Source: Paraburkholderia sp. SOS3
GTDB lineage: Bacteria; Pseudomonadota; Gammaproteobacteria; Burkholderiales; Burkholderiaceae
Assembly (NCBI RefSeq): GCF_001922345.1
Contig: NZ_CP018811.1
Location: 1,736,001 to 1,800,000 of the forward strand
Direction: 5' to 3'
DNA length: 64,000 nucleotides
Numbering within the stretch: the stretch's first letter is position 1; each line of letters starts with the position of its first letter. The position numbers and the translations under genes are program-made. The notes beneath the pieces were generated by a model. The model was not told where the DNA came from. It searched no databases and saw only the letters and a list, made by a program, of their open reading frames with translations. This document shows, piece by piece, positions 34,611 through 43,657 of the stretch.

Positions 34611-36065
34611 ATGTCCGTCCCGCTCGAACAGATTCCCGCTCCGCACGACGCGTCCGCGCTGACGCTCGTCGATCAGCTCGTCCAGTGGGCGCGCCGCCGT
34701 GTCGACGAACGCGTGTTCCGTCCCGGCATGCGCATGCCGTCCATTCGCAAGCTTGCGCTCGATAAGGGCGTGTCGCGCTTTACCGTCGTCGAGGCGTACG
34801 AGCGGCTCGTCGCGCAAGGCTATCTGGACTCGCGGCGCGGTTCGGGCTTTTACGTGCGCGAGCGCCTCGCCTCGCCGATGCCGGGCGAGCGGCGTCCGGC
34901 CAACGAGGCCGCGCCGGCGCCGAGCACGATCGACGTGGTCTGGCTGCTGCGCAATATGCTGCATACGTCGACGCAGCCCGAACGCGGGCCCGGGCTCGGC
35001 TATCTGCCGTCGCGCTGGCTCGACGGCGAGCTGATCGCGGGCGCGCTGCGCACGCTCGGCCGCCAGAGCGGCGCGCAGATGCTCGGCTTCGGCACGCCGC
35101 AAGGCTTCCTGCCGCTGCGTCAGCAATTGCAGACGCGCCTCGAGGAACTCGAAATCGGCGCGTCGCCGCAGAGCATCGTGCTCGTGTCCGGCATCACGCA
35201 AGGCGTCGATCTGCTGTCGCGACTCTATCTGCAGGCCGGCGACGCAGTCATCGTCGGCGATCCGGCCTGGTTCCAGATGTTCGGACGCATCGCTTCGCAA
35301 GGCGCGCATCTGGTCGGCATGCCGTACACGCCGGACGGCCCCGATCTCGATGCGCTCGAAACGCTCGTGCAGACGTGGCGCCCGAAAATGCTCGTGATCA
35401 ACTCGGTGCTGCAGAACCCGACCGGCACGTCGCTGACGGCCGCGCAGGCGTTCCGCATCCTGAGGCTTGCCGAAGAGTACGACTTCATCGTCGTCGAAGA
35501 CGACATCTACGGCGATCTGTGCCCGCCCGGCTATCCGGCCACACGCCTCGCGAGCCTCGATCAGTTGAAGCGCGTGATCTACATGGGCAGCTTTTCGAAG
35601 ACGCTCGCCGCGAACCTGCGCGTCGGATTTATCGCGTGCGCGCCGGAAATCGCGCAGGCCGTCGCGGACCAGAAGATGCTCGTCAATATGACGACGCCCG
35701 AACTCAACGAGCGCGTGCTGTACAAAATCCTCACGGAAGGGCATTACCGGCGCCATGTCGAGCGGCTGCGCGCGCGGCTCGACACGGTGCGCGACAAGGC
35801 GTGCCGCATGCTCGAGAAGACCGGCATGCGGCACTTCCTGACGCCCGGCGCGGGCATGTTCGTGTGGACCGATACCGGCGTCGACGCCGATGCGCTCGCG
35901 GCCGCCGGCCACGAAGCCGGTTTTCTGCTGACGCCGGGCAGTCTTTTTTCGCCGCAGCAGTCGCCAACCACCTGGATGCGCTTTAATGTGGCGAACTGCG
36001 GCGACCCGGCGCTGCCCGCATTCCTCGGCGAGTATCTGGACAGCGTGATCCGGCGCGCGTCCTGA
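34611..36065 (+). CDS. MocR/PdxR-type GntR regulator with aminotransferase-like domain
   Basis: 484 aa, ATG at 34611 with GGAG six bases upstream. Residues ~20-85: GntR winged helix (MRMPSIRKLALDKGVSRFTVVEAYERLVAQGYLDSRRGSGFYV). Then an aminotransferase-like domain with PLP-Lys in YMGSFSKTLAANLRVGF and NPTGTS. Such regulators sense PLP or an amino compound and control neighbouring genes. It is divergent from the VOC-EamA-aminotransferase-RidA-PhzF run, its likely target; direct repeats before its own start could be the operator. A heat-shock promoter for htpG begins immediately after its stop. Confidence 0.92.
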   Translation: MSVPLEQIPAPHDASALTLVDQLVQWARRRVDERVFRPGMRMPSIRKLALDKGVSRFTVVEAYERLVAQGYLDSRRGSGFYVRERLASPMPGERRPANEAAPAPSTIDVVWLLRNMLHTSTQPERGPGLGYLPSRWLDGELIAGALRTLGRQSGAQMLGFGTPQGFLPLRQQLQTRLEELEIGASPQSIVLVSGITQGVDLLSRLYLQAGDAVIVGDPAWFQMFGRIASQGAHLVGMPYTPDGPDLDALETLVQTWRPKMLVINSVLQNPTGTSLTAAQAFRILRLAEEYDFIVVEDDIYGDLCPPGYPATRLASLDQLKRVIYMGSFSKTLAANLRVGFIACAPEIAQAVADQKMLVNMTTPELNERVLYKILTEGHYRRHVERLRARLDTVRDKACRMLEKTGMRHFLTPGAGMFVWTDTGVDADALAAAGHEAGFLLTPGSLFSPQQSPTTWMRFNVANCGDPALPAFLGEYLDSVIRRAS

Positions 36066-36069
36066 CCCC

Positions 36070-36097
36070 CTTGAAATCATGCGCTGCGCCCCCAATT
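36070..36097 (+). promoter_or_regulatory. sigma-32 heat-shock promoter of htpG
   Basis: CTTGAAA (36070-36076), 13-bp spacer, CCCCAATT (36090-36097), against consensus CTTGAAA-N11-16-CCCCATNT. Begins 5 bp after the MocR stop and 145 bp before the htpG start. Confidence 0.7.
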
Positions 36098-36241
36098 GGG
36101 CGGGCGAATTGGGCGGGCGATCAGCGCGATCCGGTTCCGCGCTTATCATGCACGGCGCGCTAGCAAGCGTGGGGCCGTGCGGCGCCACGCATCGCCGCCC
36201 CCTGATTTCGAATCCACCTGCAATAGAGAGGACGTCCGACC

Positions 36242-38152
36242 ATGGCACAAGAGACCATGAGCTTTCAGGCGGAAGTGAAGCAACTTCTGCATCTGATGAT
36301 CCATTCGCTGTACAGCAACAAGGAAATCTTTCTGCGCGAACTGATCTCGAATGCGTCCGACGCGGCCGACAAGCTGCGCTTCGAGGCCATCGCGGACAAC
36401 GCGCTGTACGAAAACGACCCGAACCTGCGCATTCGCGTGTCTTACGACAAGGCCGCGCGCACCGTGACGATCGACGACAACGGCATCGGCATGAGCCGCG
36501 ACGAAGCGATCGCGAATCTCGGCACGATCGCGCGCTCGGGCACGAAGGAATTCTTCGGTAAGCTGTCCGGCGACCAGCAGAAAGATGCGGCGCTGATCGG
36601 CCAGTTCGGCGTGGGCTTTTATTCGGGCTTTATCGTCGCGGACAGGATCACGGTCGAAACGCGTCGCGCCGGCCTGCCGGCGTCTGAAGGCGTGCGCTGG
36701 GAAAGCGCGGGCGAAGGCGACTTCGCGGTCGACACGATCGAGCGCGCACAGCGCGGCACGACCATTACGCTGCACCTGCGCGCCGATGAAGACGATCTGC
36801 TGTCGTCGTACCGCCTGAAGTCGATCATCCAGAAGTATTCGGACCACGTCGCACTGCCGATCCTGATGCGCAAAGAGGAATGGGACGCGGAAAAAAGCGA
36901 GATGGTCACGAAGGACGAAGACGAGACCGTCAATCAGGCGAGCGCATTGTGGACGCGCGCGAAGAACGACATTACCGACGAGCAGTACAAGCAGTTCTAT
37001 CAGCATCTGTCGCACGACCATCAGGATCCGCTGACGTGGACGCATAACCGTGTGGAGGGCCGCAGCGAATACACGCAGCTGCTCTACGTGCCCGCGCATG
37101 CGCCGTTCGACCTGTGGAACCGCGAGCACCGCGGCGGTCTGAAGCTGTACGTGAAGCGCGTGTTCATCATGGACGACGCCGAGCAGTTGCTGCCCGCTTA
37201 TCTTCGCTTCGTGAAGGGCGTGATCGATTCGAGCGATCTGCCGCTCAACGTATCGCGCGAACTGCTGCAGGAAAGCCGCGATGTAAAGGCGATCCGCGAG
37301 GGCGTGACCAAGCGCGCGCTGTCGATGCTCGAAGAACTGGCCAACCTCGAAACCGAAGCGGAAACCGACGCCGACAAGCAAAAATACGCGTCGTTCTGGA
37401 AGGAATTCGGGCAGGTGCTGAAGGAAGGCATCGGCGAAGACTTCACGAACAAGGACCGCATCGCGAAACTGCTGCGTTTCGCCTCGACGCAAAACGATAC
37501 GGACGAGCAGAACGTGTCGCTGGCCGCCTATGTCGCGCGGATGAAGCCCGAGCAGTCGAAGATTTACTACGTGACCGCCGATACGTGGCAGGCCGCGAAG
37601 AACAGCCCGCATCTCGAGGTGTTCCGCAAGAAGGGCGTCGAAGTGCTGTTGCTGACGGACCGTGTCGACGAATGGATGCTGTCGTTCCTCAACGAATTCG
37701 ACGGCAAGCCGCTCGCCAGCGTCGCGCGTGGCGACCTCGACCTCGGTGAACTCAACGACGAGGAAAAGCAGGCCCAGGAGAAGGTCGGCGAAGAACTGAA
37801 GCCGCTTGTCGAACGCATGAAGGAAGCGCTGAAGGACAAGGCAAAGGACGTACGCCTGACGTTCCGCCTCACCGATTCGCCGTCGTGCCTCGTGGCCGAC
37901 GAAGGCGATATGAGCGGCTACCTGCAGCGTATGCTGAAGGCGGCGGGTCAGAAGGCGCCGACGATGCAGCCGATTCTCGAAGTGAACCCCGAGCACCCGC
38001 TTGTAAAGGGCTTGCATACCGATAGCGCGAACTTCGACGATTGGGCGCATCTGCTGTTCGACCAGGCGTTGCTGGCGGAAGGCGGCTCGCTCGACGATCC
38101 GGCGAGCTTCGTGAAGCGGACCAATGCGCTGCTGCTGACGCGCGCGGGGTAA
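36242..38152 (+). CDS. htpG: molecular chaperone HtpG (Hsp90)
   Basis: 636 aa, slightly longer than E. coli HtpG (624). ATP-dependent cytosolic chaperone that remodels client proteins with DnaK. N-terminal GHKL ATPase: [51 protein letters not shown]. Middle domain: [31 protein letters not shown]-terminal dimerisation region has [22 protein letters not shown] good sigma-32 promoter upstream supports heat-shock induction. Confidence 0.97.
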   Translation: MAQETMSFQAEVKQLLHLMIHSLYSNKEIFLRELISNASDAADKLRFEAIADNALYENDPNLRIRVSYDKAARTVTIDDNGIGMSRDEAIANLGTIARSGTKEFFGKLSGDQQKDAALIGQFGVGFYSGFIVADRITVETRRAGLPASEGVRWESAGEGDFAVDTIERAQRGTTITLHLRADEDDLLSSYRLKSIIQKYSDHVALPILMRKEEWDAEKSEMVTKDEDETVNQASALWTRAKNDITDEQYKQFYQHLSHDHQDPLTWTHNRVEGRSEYTQLLYVPAHAPFDLWNREHRGGLKLYVKRVFIMDDAEQLLPAYLRFVKGVIDSSDLPLNVSRELLQESRDVKAIREGVTKRALSMLEELANLETEAETDADKQKYASFWKEFGQVLKEGIGEDFTNKDRIAKLLRFASTQNDTDEQNVSLAAYVARMKPEQSKIYYVTADTWQAAKNSPHLEVFRKKGVEVLLLTDRVDEWMLSFLNEFDGKPLASVARGDLDLGELNDEEKQAQEKVGEELKPLVERMKEALKDKAKDVRLTFRLTDSPSCLVADEGDMSGYLQRMLKAAGQKAPTMQPILEVNPEHPLVKGLHTDSANFDDWAHLLFDQALLAEGGSLDDPASFVKRTNALLLTRAG

Positions 38153-38343
38153 CATGCGGGCGATACAGTTGCGACGGATCGTGTCGCGCTGTTGATGACC
38201 GCCGCGGTTGATGACCGCGGTTCACGCTGTTGGTCTGATATTGAATGCGCTGCCGTGAAAGAACGGCAGCGCATTTTTTTCGCCTGTTGTCCTGTTTCGT
38301 TTCTTTTCGTTTCGCTGCCGCCTCCCAGCGAGTGCCTCGGGTT

Positions 38344-38610
38344 CTAACGTTCCGGCGCGCGCTCATGCATATTGCGAACCTGCGCGAGCACCGACCCCGC
38401 CAGTTCTTTCGCATGCTCGCATGCATGTGGATCGGCCAGCACCTTGCCCGCTATTTTTCCGATTGCCGCGCTTGTGTGCTTGAACGTGTGATGCTGTGAG
38501 AGGGCGGAACCCGCGAGTTCTTTCTCGATCGGCGATGCATTCAGTTTTGCGAGTACGACCGCGGCGAGATGCGCGATTCTCTCGGATGTTTCTTTCGAAT
38601 TCTTAAGCAA
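38344..38610 (-). CDS. small hypothetical protein with TTG start
   Basis: 88 aa from TTG (38608-38610), backed by AAAGGAG six bases upstream; no ATG fits. Helical, with two similar segments: SPIEKELAGSALSQHH and ACEHAKELAGSVLAQV, so perhaps an internal duplication. Soluble. Its promoter side (38611-38770) is clearly AT-rich compared with the rest of the window. Family unknown. Confidence 0.65.
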   Translation of the reverse strand: MLKNSKETSERIAHLAAVVLAKLNASPIEKELAGSALSQHHTFKHTSAAIGKIAGKVLADPHACEHAKELAGSVLAQVRNMHERAPER

Positions 38611-38827
38611 TTTATACTCCTTTGAGATTATTCTTGATCTAAAACGAGTGCATTCAATTGGCCGGAATGAAAGCCGATTAAGTATGGTTTACTAACTAAA
38701 AATTTTCAACGAAACTGTGTCGCTCGATGTTGATTGCCATGGCTATCTGGCTGGCGTCATTGCGCTGTAAATCGAGGTAAATCGTAAAGCGAAGTAAATC
38801 GAAGTGAGCTGAAGCAAGGGGTGTTGG

Positions 38828-40705
38828 ATGTTGCAATCGGTATCGGTGCTCGCGGGCGGGCCTTTGCAGGCGATCTGGGCGGTGTTGCGCGAGCGGGGTT
38901 TCGATGCGGCCGAAGCGTTCGCGAACGGGTTGGTCGCAAACGGCGCATCGCCGCAGATCTACGCTGATCTATGCGCAAGCGCGGGGCAGTTCGAGCGCGC
39001 CTATCACAGCGCATCGGCTGCGCATCGGGACGCAGACCCGGGCGAGCGTTTCCTGCGGCTTGCGCTATTCGCCGATGCGATCGGCAATCGGGCCGCGGTG
39101 GCGGCGGCGTGCGAACAGGCAATCGGGATATTCGCGCCGGACCGGGCAATCGCATGGATCGCGTGGATAATCGACGAATGCGGCGCACCGCCAGCGGCCA
39201 TTCATCTGTTGCGTGCTTACGAAAAGCGCGTGCCGAACGATGCGCGCGCGCCGTGGTGGCTCGCGCAGTTGCTGGCGGCGCATGACGAAAGCGCCGTCGA
39301 AGAACGCCGTGAAGCGTTGATGCGCGCTTATGCGCTCGATCCGGACTTGCACCCCGCGTTGGCATTGCACGTCGCGCTCGTCTTTCGCGCGATGCGCGAC
39401 TGGGACGCGGTGATGCAGGTCGCGCGCCGTGGGCTGTCGCGCAATCCCGCCGATGCGGAACTCGCGTGGCAACTGAGCCACGCGCAATGGCAACTGGGCG
39501 ACGCGCGTGCGGCCGAAGCGACGATGCGTGCGGTCGATGTCGCCGCGCCCGGCAAGGCGGCTGTGCTCGCCGCGGCCGGCACGTATCAGCTGGAGCAGGC
39601 GCGCTATCGCGACAGCGAAGCGACCTTGCATGCGGCGCTCGCGCTCGATGCTTCGTGTGTGGAGGCAGCCGTCGATCTCGCGGAGCTCGAATTGCGGCGC
39701 GACGACTGGGCCTCCGCATGGCCGCGCTACGAGGCGCGGCTCACGCGCGCGGACCGTGACGCGCGCAATATCGTCAAGGTGGTCGAGCGGCACTATCCAC
39801 GCTGGCGCGGCGAAGCACTGAACGGCAAGACGCTGGTCGTGCACAGCGAGCAGGGCAACGGCGACGATATCCAGATGGTGCGCTTTCTGCCGTGGCTCGC
39901 CGCCCGCATACGCGACGAGGGCGGACGGCTCGTGCTGGCCTGCCGGCGCCCGTTGCAACCGTTGTTTGCAAGAATCGTCGAGCGCTGCATCGCGATCGAA
40001 GACGGCTTGCCTCGCGACGCGCACTACGCGCTGCCGATGATGAGCGTGCCGTTCGCGATCGGCTTGCAGCCCGAGCAGGTGGACGGCGCCGCGTACCTGC
40101 AAGCCGACGAGGAGCTGTGCACCGTATGGCGTCAGTTCGTGCGGGTCGAAGGGCAAGCGCATGCGCAACCGCAAGCTCAATCTCAATCTCAACGCCAACC
40201 GTCGGGCCAGCCGGTGCTGCATGCGGGGCTCGTATGGTCGGGTAGTCCGACGCACCGGCGCGATATGCAGCGTTCGATTCCACTCGAAGCATTGCTGCCG
40301 CTTCGTGCGCTCCGGCATGTGGTGTTTCATCCGTTGACGCCGGGCAAGGAAGCCGAAGCTGAAACGCTCGCGCAACTCGGCTTCCGCGTTTGTAATCTGA
40401 CTGCGCGCTATCGACAGGGCTTCGATGCCGTCGCCGCGCATGTCGCCGCACTCGATGTGCTCGTGACGATCGACAGCGCGCCGCTGCATCTGGCCGGTGC
40501 GCTCGGGCGTCCGGTGCTCGCGATGCTCGACCATGTGTCGCACTGGTGCTGGGGTGTCGCCGAGTCGCAGCGCTGGTACCGGTCGGTCGAACTGTTCCGG
40601 CAGCCGTCTGCGGGAGAATGGGCGCCTGTCGTGGAGCGCGTCGCGCAGCGGCTCGCAGAAGGGCTCGACCAGGGCTTTGGTGAACGGCTCCGGCATGATC
40701 GATAG
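38828..40705 (+). CDS. TPR protein with GT9/GT41-like glycosyltransferase domain
   Basis: 625 aa. Residues 1-~310 are helical repeats of TPR type ([49 protein letters not shown]). From ~340 a glycosyltransferase-like domain follows: [41 protein letters not shown], then [25 protein letters not shown] and [24 protein letters not shown] near the C-terminus (nucleotide-sugar loop). Between the halves of that domain sits a Gln/Ala-rich linker ([17 protein letters not shown], ~455-470). Such proteins glycosylate flagellins or adhesins, but none is nearby. AAGGGG seven bases before the ATG. Confidence 0.85.
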   Translation: MLQSVSVLAGGPLQAIWAVLRERGFDAAEAFANGLVANGASPQIYADLCASAGQFERAYHSASAAHRDADPGERFLRLALFADAIGNRAAVAAACEQAIGIFAPDRAIAWIAWIIDECGAPPAAIHLLRAYEKRVPNDARAPWWLAQLLAAHDESAVEERREALMRAYALDPDLHPALALHVALVFRAMRDWDAVMQVARRGLSRNPADAELAWQLSHAQWQLGDARAAEATMRAVDVAAPGKAAVLAAAGTYQLEQARYRDSEATLHAALALDASCVEAAVDLAELELRRDDWASAWPRYEARLTRADRDARNIVKVVERHYPRWRGEALNGKTLVVHSEQGNGDDIQMVRFLPWLAARIRDEGGRLVLACRRPLQPLFARIVERCIAIEDGLPRDAHYALPMMSVPFAIGLQPEQVDGAAYLQADEELCTVWRQFVRVEGQAHAQPQAQSQSQRQPSGQPVLHAGLVWSGSPTHRRDMQRSIPLEALLPLRALRHVVFHPLTPGKEAEAETLAQLGFRVCNLTARYRQGFDAVAAHVAALDVLVTIDSAPLHLAGALGRPVLAMLDHVSHWCWGVAESQRWYRSVELFRQPSAGEWAPVVERVAQRLAEGLDQGFGERLRHDR

Positions 40706-40742
40706 CACGGCCCGCGTCGCTGCGCGGGCCAGCCGCGCACCC

Positions 40743-40748
40743 TATAAT
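40743..40748 (+). promoter_or_regulatory. TATAAT directly before ubiC
   Basis: A perfect -10 hexamer ending eight bases before the ubiC ATG at 40756. Expected transcription start is at 40755-40757, so the mRNA may be leaderless. The -35 region is GC-rich and weak. A hairpin without U-tract precedes it (GGCCCGCG/CGCGGGCC, ~40712-40733). Confidence 0.45.
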
Positions 40749-40755
40749 GCGGCGC

Positions 40756-41478
40756 ATGCCTACTCGTTTCGATCCTGCGGACGCGCACTGGCGTGTCGAA
40801 CCGCTTCCCGGCTTTTCCCCCGACCAGAAAGACTGGCTGACGCGCGGCGGCTCCCTGACTGCGCACTTGCGCACGCTCGGCGCGGTCGTGGTGCGGGTGA
40901 CGCGCGAAGCGGTATCGCTGCCGTGGGATGACGAGCATCGCGCGCTTGGCGTCGCACCGCGCGCGCCGGTGTGGGTGCGCGAAGTCGTGTTGTCGGTCGA
41001 CGGCGTGCCGTTCGTTGCCGCGCATAGCATTGCGCCGGTCGCGGCGAGCACCGGCGTCTGGCAGACGATGCGGCGCTTGCGGACACGCCCGTTGGCCGAG
41101 TTGTTGTACAGCGATAGCAGCGTCGCGCGCTCGCCGCTGGTCAGCCGCCGTTTGACCGCGCGGCATCCGTTGTTCCGGCTTGCGTCGCGCGAGGTCGATG
41201 AGCTCGACGCGCGTTGTCCGCATGCGCTCGTGGCAAGGCGTTCGGTGTTCGAACGTTACGGCGCGCCGCTGATGGTCACCGAATGCATGTTGCCCGCGCT
41301 GTGGTCGCATCTCGCCGCGCGCGCAGGCATGCCGGCGGCGCAGCGTCGGCTGATCCCGCGTGAACATGGGCGTTCGCTCGAGCACACGGCGGCGCGCTCG
41401 CATCACGGCGCGGCGCATCCGGGGCGTGACGCAGATCGCCCTGTCCCGAGCGCAGCATCGCGAGCGCGAAAGTGCTGA
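40756..41478 (+). CDS. ubiC: chorismate pyruvate-lyase
   Basis: 240 aa from MPTRFDP. Converts chorismate to 4-hydroxybenzoate plus pyruvate, the entry step of ubiquinone synthesis, in the cytosol. Features match Ubi[56 protein letters not shown], and the catalytic Glu of [11 protein letters not shown] near 180. The last ~45 residues (after the Trp-containing end) are an Arg/His/Ala tail not usual in UbiC. A TATAAT almost touches the start. Confidence 0.9.
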   Translation: MPTRFDPADAHWRVEPLPGFSPDQKDWLTRGGSLTAHLRTLGAVVVRVTREAVSLPWDDEHRALGVAPRAPVWVREVVLSVDGVPFVAAHSIAPVAASTGVWQTMRRLRTRPLAELLYSDSSVARSPLVSRRLTARHPLFRLASREVDELDARCPHALVARRSVFERYGAPLMVTECMLPALWSHLAARAGMPAAQRRLIPREHGRSLEHTAARSHHGAAHPGRDADRPVPSAASRARKC

Positions 41479-41503
41479 AGCGCTGAAGCGAAGCGAGGAC
41501 GTC

Positions 41504-42013
41504 ATGACCCTCAAGCGGTGTTTTCCGCCCGTGGTGGACCAGAACACGAGAGTATTGATACTCGGCAGCCTGCCCGGAGAAGCGTCGCTCGCACACAGTC
41601 AGTACTACGCTCACAAACAGAACCGGTTCTGGACGCTGGTCGGCGAAGTCATCGGCGAAAACCTGCCTGCCATGGAGTACGCCGACCGTTTGCGCACGCT
41701 GCTCGATCACCGGATCGGTCTATGGGATGTGGTCGCGCAGGCGCGGCGCACCGGTAGCCTCGACAGCCAGATACGCGATCATGCGAGCAACGATCTCGTC
41801 GCGCTCGTCGAAACGCTGCCCGCGCTGGTCGCGATCGCGTTCAATGGCGGCACGGCGGCGAAGATCGGCGAGCGGGCGCTGGGCGGACTTGCGAGTCGAT
41901 ACCGGATACTGAGACTGCCGTCGACGAGCCCCGCGCATGCTTCGCTGCCGTATGCGGCCAAGCTTGTTCAGTGGCGCGAGATCCGCCCAATGCTATCCTT
42001 CGCTTCGCCTTGA
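41504..42013 (+). CDS. hypoxanthine-DNA glycosylase (UDG superfamily, family 6)
   Basis: 169 aa, starting at MTLKRCFPPV. Removes hypoxanthine (deaminated adenine) from DNA. Family marks: LILGSLPGEASLAHSQYYAHKQNRFW at the N-terminus and LPSTSPAHASLPYAAKLVQW at the C-terminus, with GLWDVVAQARRTGSLDSQI between. Only 25 bp behind ubiC and 30 bp before the next gene, so probably one transcript. Complements the Vsr repair function earlier in the window. Confidence 0.9.
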   Translation: MTLKRCFPPVVDQNTRVLILGSLPGEASLAHSQYYAHKQNRFWTLVGEVIGENLPAMEYADRLRTLLDHRIGLWDVVAQARRTGSLDSQIRDHASNDLVALVETLPALVAIAFNGGTAAKIGERALGGLASRYRILRLPSTSPAHASLPYAAKLVQWREIRPMLSFASP

Positions 42014-42043
42014 ATCCTGGCGCCTCGCGCGCACTCTTCATCA

Positions 42044-42961
42044 ATGACGAAACTGATCAAACGCGCTTCGGCCGAAGCGCGCGCCTTCCGCCACCACGGC
42101 GACGACGCGCTCGCGTCGCGGCAAAAGTTGCACCGCAAGAACCGCCATCCGTCGCGCAACGAAGCGCGTCTCGACGACGCCCCGCAAATCGAAGCGCCGC
42201 GCAAGCCGCGTTTTGCTCCGGTCACGTTCTCGGAAGAGGGCGGCGTGCGCTACCTGCATTTCGGCACCGAGTGGGTGCAGGGCGCGATGCGTCTGCGCAA
42301 GCCCGATCACATCGAACTCGAATACGCGCAGCAGATGATGGCCTGGCTGCTGTTCCTCGAAACGCCGCGGCGCATCGTGCAGCTCGGCCTTGGCGCCGCA
42401 TCGCTGACCAAGTTCGCGTATCGCTTCCTCAAGCGCGCAAAAGTCGAGGCGATCGAGCTGAACCCCGCGGTCGTCGTCGCCGCACGCACGATGTTCGAAC
42501 TGCCGCCCGACGACGCGCGCCTGAGCGTTCGCGAAGCCGACGCCTGGGACTTCGTCAACGATCGCGCGAATCACGGCACGGTGGGCGTGATGCAAATCGA
42601 CGTCTACGATGCGACCGCGCGCGGCCCCGTGCTCGATAGCGTGGCGTTCTATCGCGCGGCGCGCGCGTGTCTCGCGCAAGCGGGTGTCGCGACGATCAAT
42701 CTGTTCGGCGATCATCCGAGCTTCGTGCGCAACATGAAGCGACTGAACGAAGCCTTCGACGGACGGGTCTTCGCATTACCCGAGGTGCATGACGGCAATC
42801 GCATCGCGATCGCCTTTTCAGGGCCGCCGCTGCATGTGTCGTTCACGGTGCTGCAGCAGCGCGCGAAGCTGATCGAAAAAGAACTCGGCCTGCCGGCGCG
42901 CCAGTGGCTCAAAGGCCTGCAAGCGTCGACGGGGCAGAACGGCGACGCGTTCACGATCTGA
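42044..42961 (+). CDS. spermidine synthase-like methyltransferase-fold protein
   Basis: 305 aa. Rossmann fold resembling the spermidine synthase family: IVQLGLGAASLTKFAYRFL, VEAIELNPAVVVAARTMF, VREADAWDFVND, MQIDVYDATARGPVLDS. The aminopropyltransferase catalytic Asp-rich motif is only partly conserved (IDVYD rather than DSTDP), so true polyamine synthesis is doubtful. N-terminal ~55 residues are basic and polar. Last gene of the ubiC transcript by spacing. Confidence 0.8.
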   Translation: MTKLIKRASAEARAFRHHGDDALASRQKLHRKNRHPSRNEARLDDAPQIEAPRKPRFAPVTFSEEGGVRYLHFGTEWVQGAMRLRKPDHIELEYAQQMMAWLLFLETPRRIVQLGLGAASLTKFAYRFLKRAKVEAIELNPAVVVAARTMFELPPDDARLSVREADAWDFVNDRANHGTVGVMQIDVYDATARGPVLDSVAFYRAARACLAQAGVATINLFGDHPSFVRNMKRLNEAFDGRVFALPEVHDGNRIAIAFSGPPLHVSFTVLQQRAKLIEKELGLPARQWLKGLQASTGQNGDAFTI

Positions 42962-42996
42962 ACGATCGAACGACCGCATACGCGGTTGCATGAGCG

Positions 42997-43043
42997 CTTG
43001 CATTGGCGTCTTGCATTGGCGTCTTGCATTGGCGGCTTGCATG
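42997..43043. repeat. 13-bp tandem repeat
   Basis: Unit CTTGCATTGGCGT in three close copies (42997, 43010, 43023) and a partial fourth. Lies 36 bp after the preceding stop. The rest of the 351-bp gap to 43313 shows nothing recognisable apart from GGGGGAG before the next start. Confidence 0.85.
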
Positions 43044-43312
43044 AGCGCCAGCCGAAAGCTTCGGCGGCAAGCAACGGATATGACCGGCGAGGCGGCACGT
43101 CCGCTTCGGGTCCACCCGGCTTGACCGGTCATTCCACGCTCTTATACTCTTTCGAAGCTTCCCGGGGCGCACGGCCAGTCTTCCCGGGACGATCGCCTGT
43201 CGAACACAGGCCGCACGACAAATCAAAAGCAACCGCGTCGCATAAGACCGCAGTTGACCGCGCAGGCGGCAACCGGGTCGACTCGCTGCATAGACAAAGG
43301 GGGAGAGACGTC

Positions 43313-43657
43313 ATGGCTCACGACGCCGACGCCAGAGCACACGACAAACAGAACGCCAGAGAAGATGCCGCGGGCAACGCCGACGGCGGCACGAGCACGA
43401 GAACCCGCTCCGGCGCCGGTCGATCCGGCAAGCACTGGCTATGGCTGCTGTTGCTGCCATGGATCGCGATGATCTGGGTGCCGTCCTATAACAAGGTCGA
43501 GCCGCAACTGTTCGAATTTCCGTTCTTCTACTGGTACCAGTTGTTGTGGGTGCTGATCAGCGCGGTCATCACGGCGCTCGTCTATTTCAAGACCAGATCG
43601 AAATCGTCGAAATCGGCAAATTCGTCGGCGTCGCGTCCGCAAGGGGGCGCACGATGA
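43313..43657 (+). CDS. DUF3311 protein, small subunit-like partner of an SSS symporter
   Basis: 114 aa. Polar N-terminal ~40 residues, then two membrane helices (WLWLLLLPWIAMIWVPSYNKVEP and FFYWYQLLWVLISAVITALVYF), typical of DUF3311. Its stop overlaps the symporter start (ATGA at 43654-43657), a conserved pairing. Probably an accessory membrane subunit. GGGGGAG before the ATG. Confidence 0.88.
   Translation: MAHDADARAHDKQNAREDAAGNADGGTSTRTRSGAGRSGKHWLWLLLLPWIAMIWVPSYNKVEPQLFEFPFFYWYQLLWVLISAVITALVYFKTRSKSSKSANSSASRPQGGAR

Noticed and set aside
36146..38155. Long minus-strand frame opposite htpG
   Set aside because: Shadow of htpG, same reason.
42997..43043. CRISPR-like repeats
   Set aside because: Contiguous 13-bp units without spacers.
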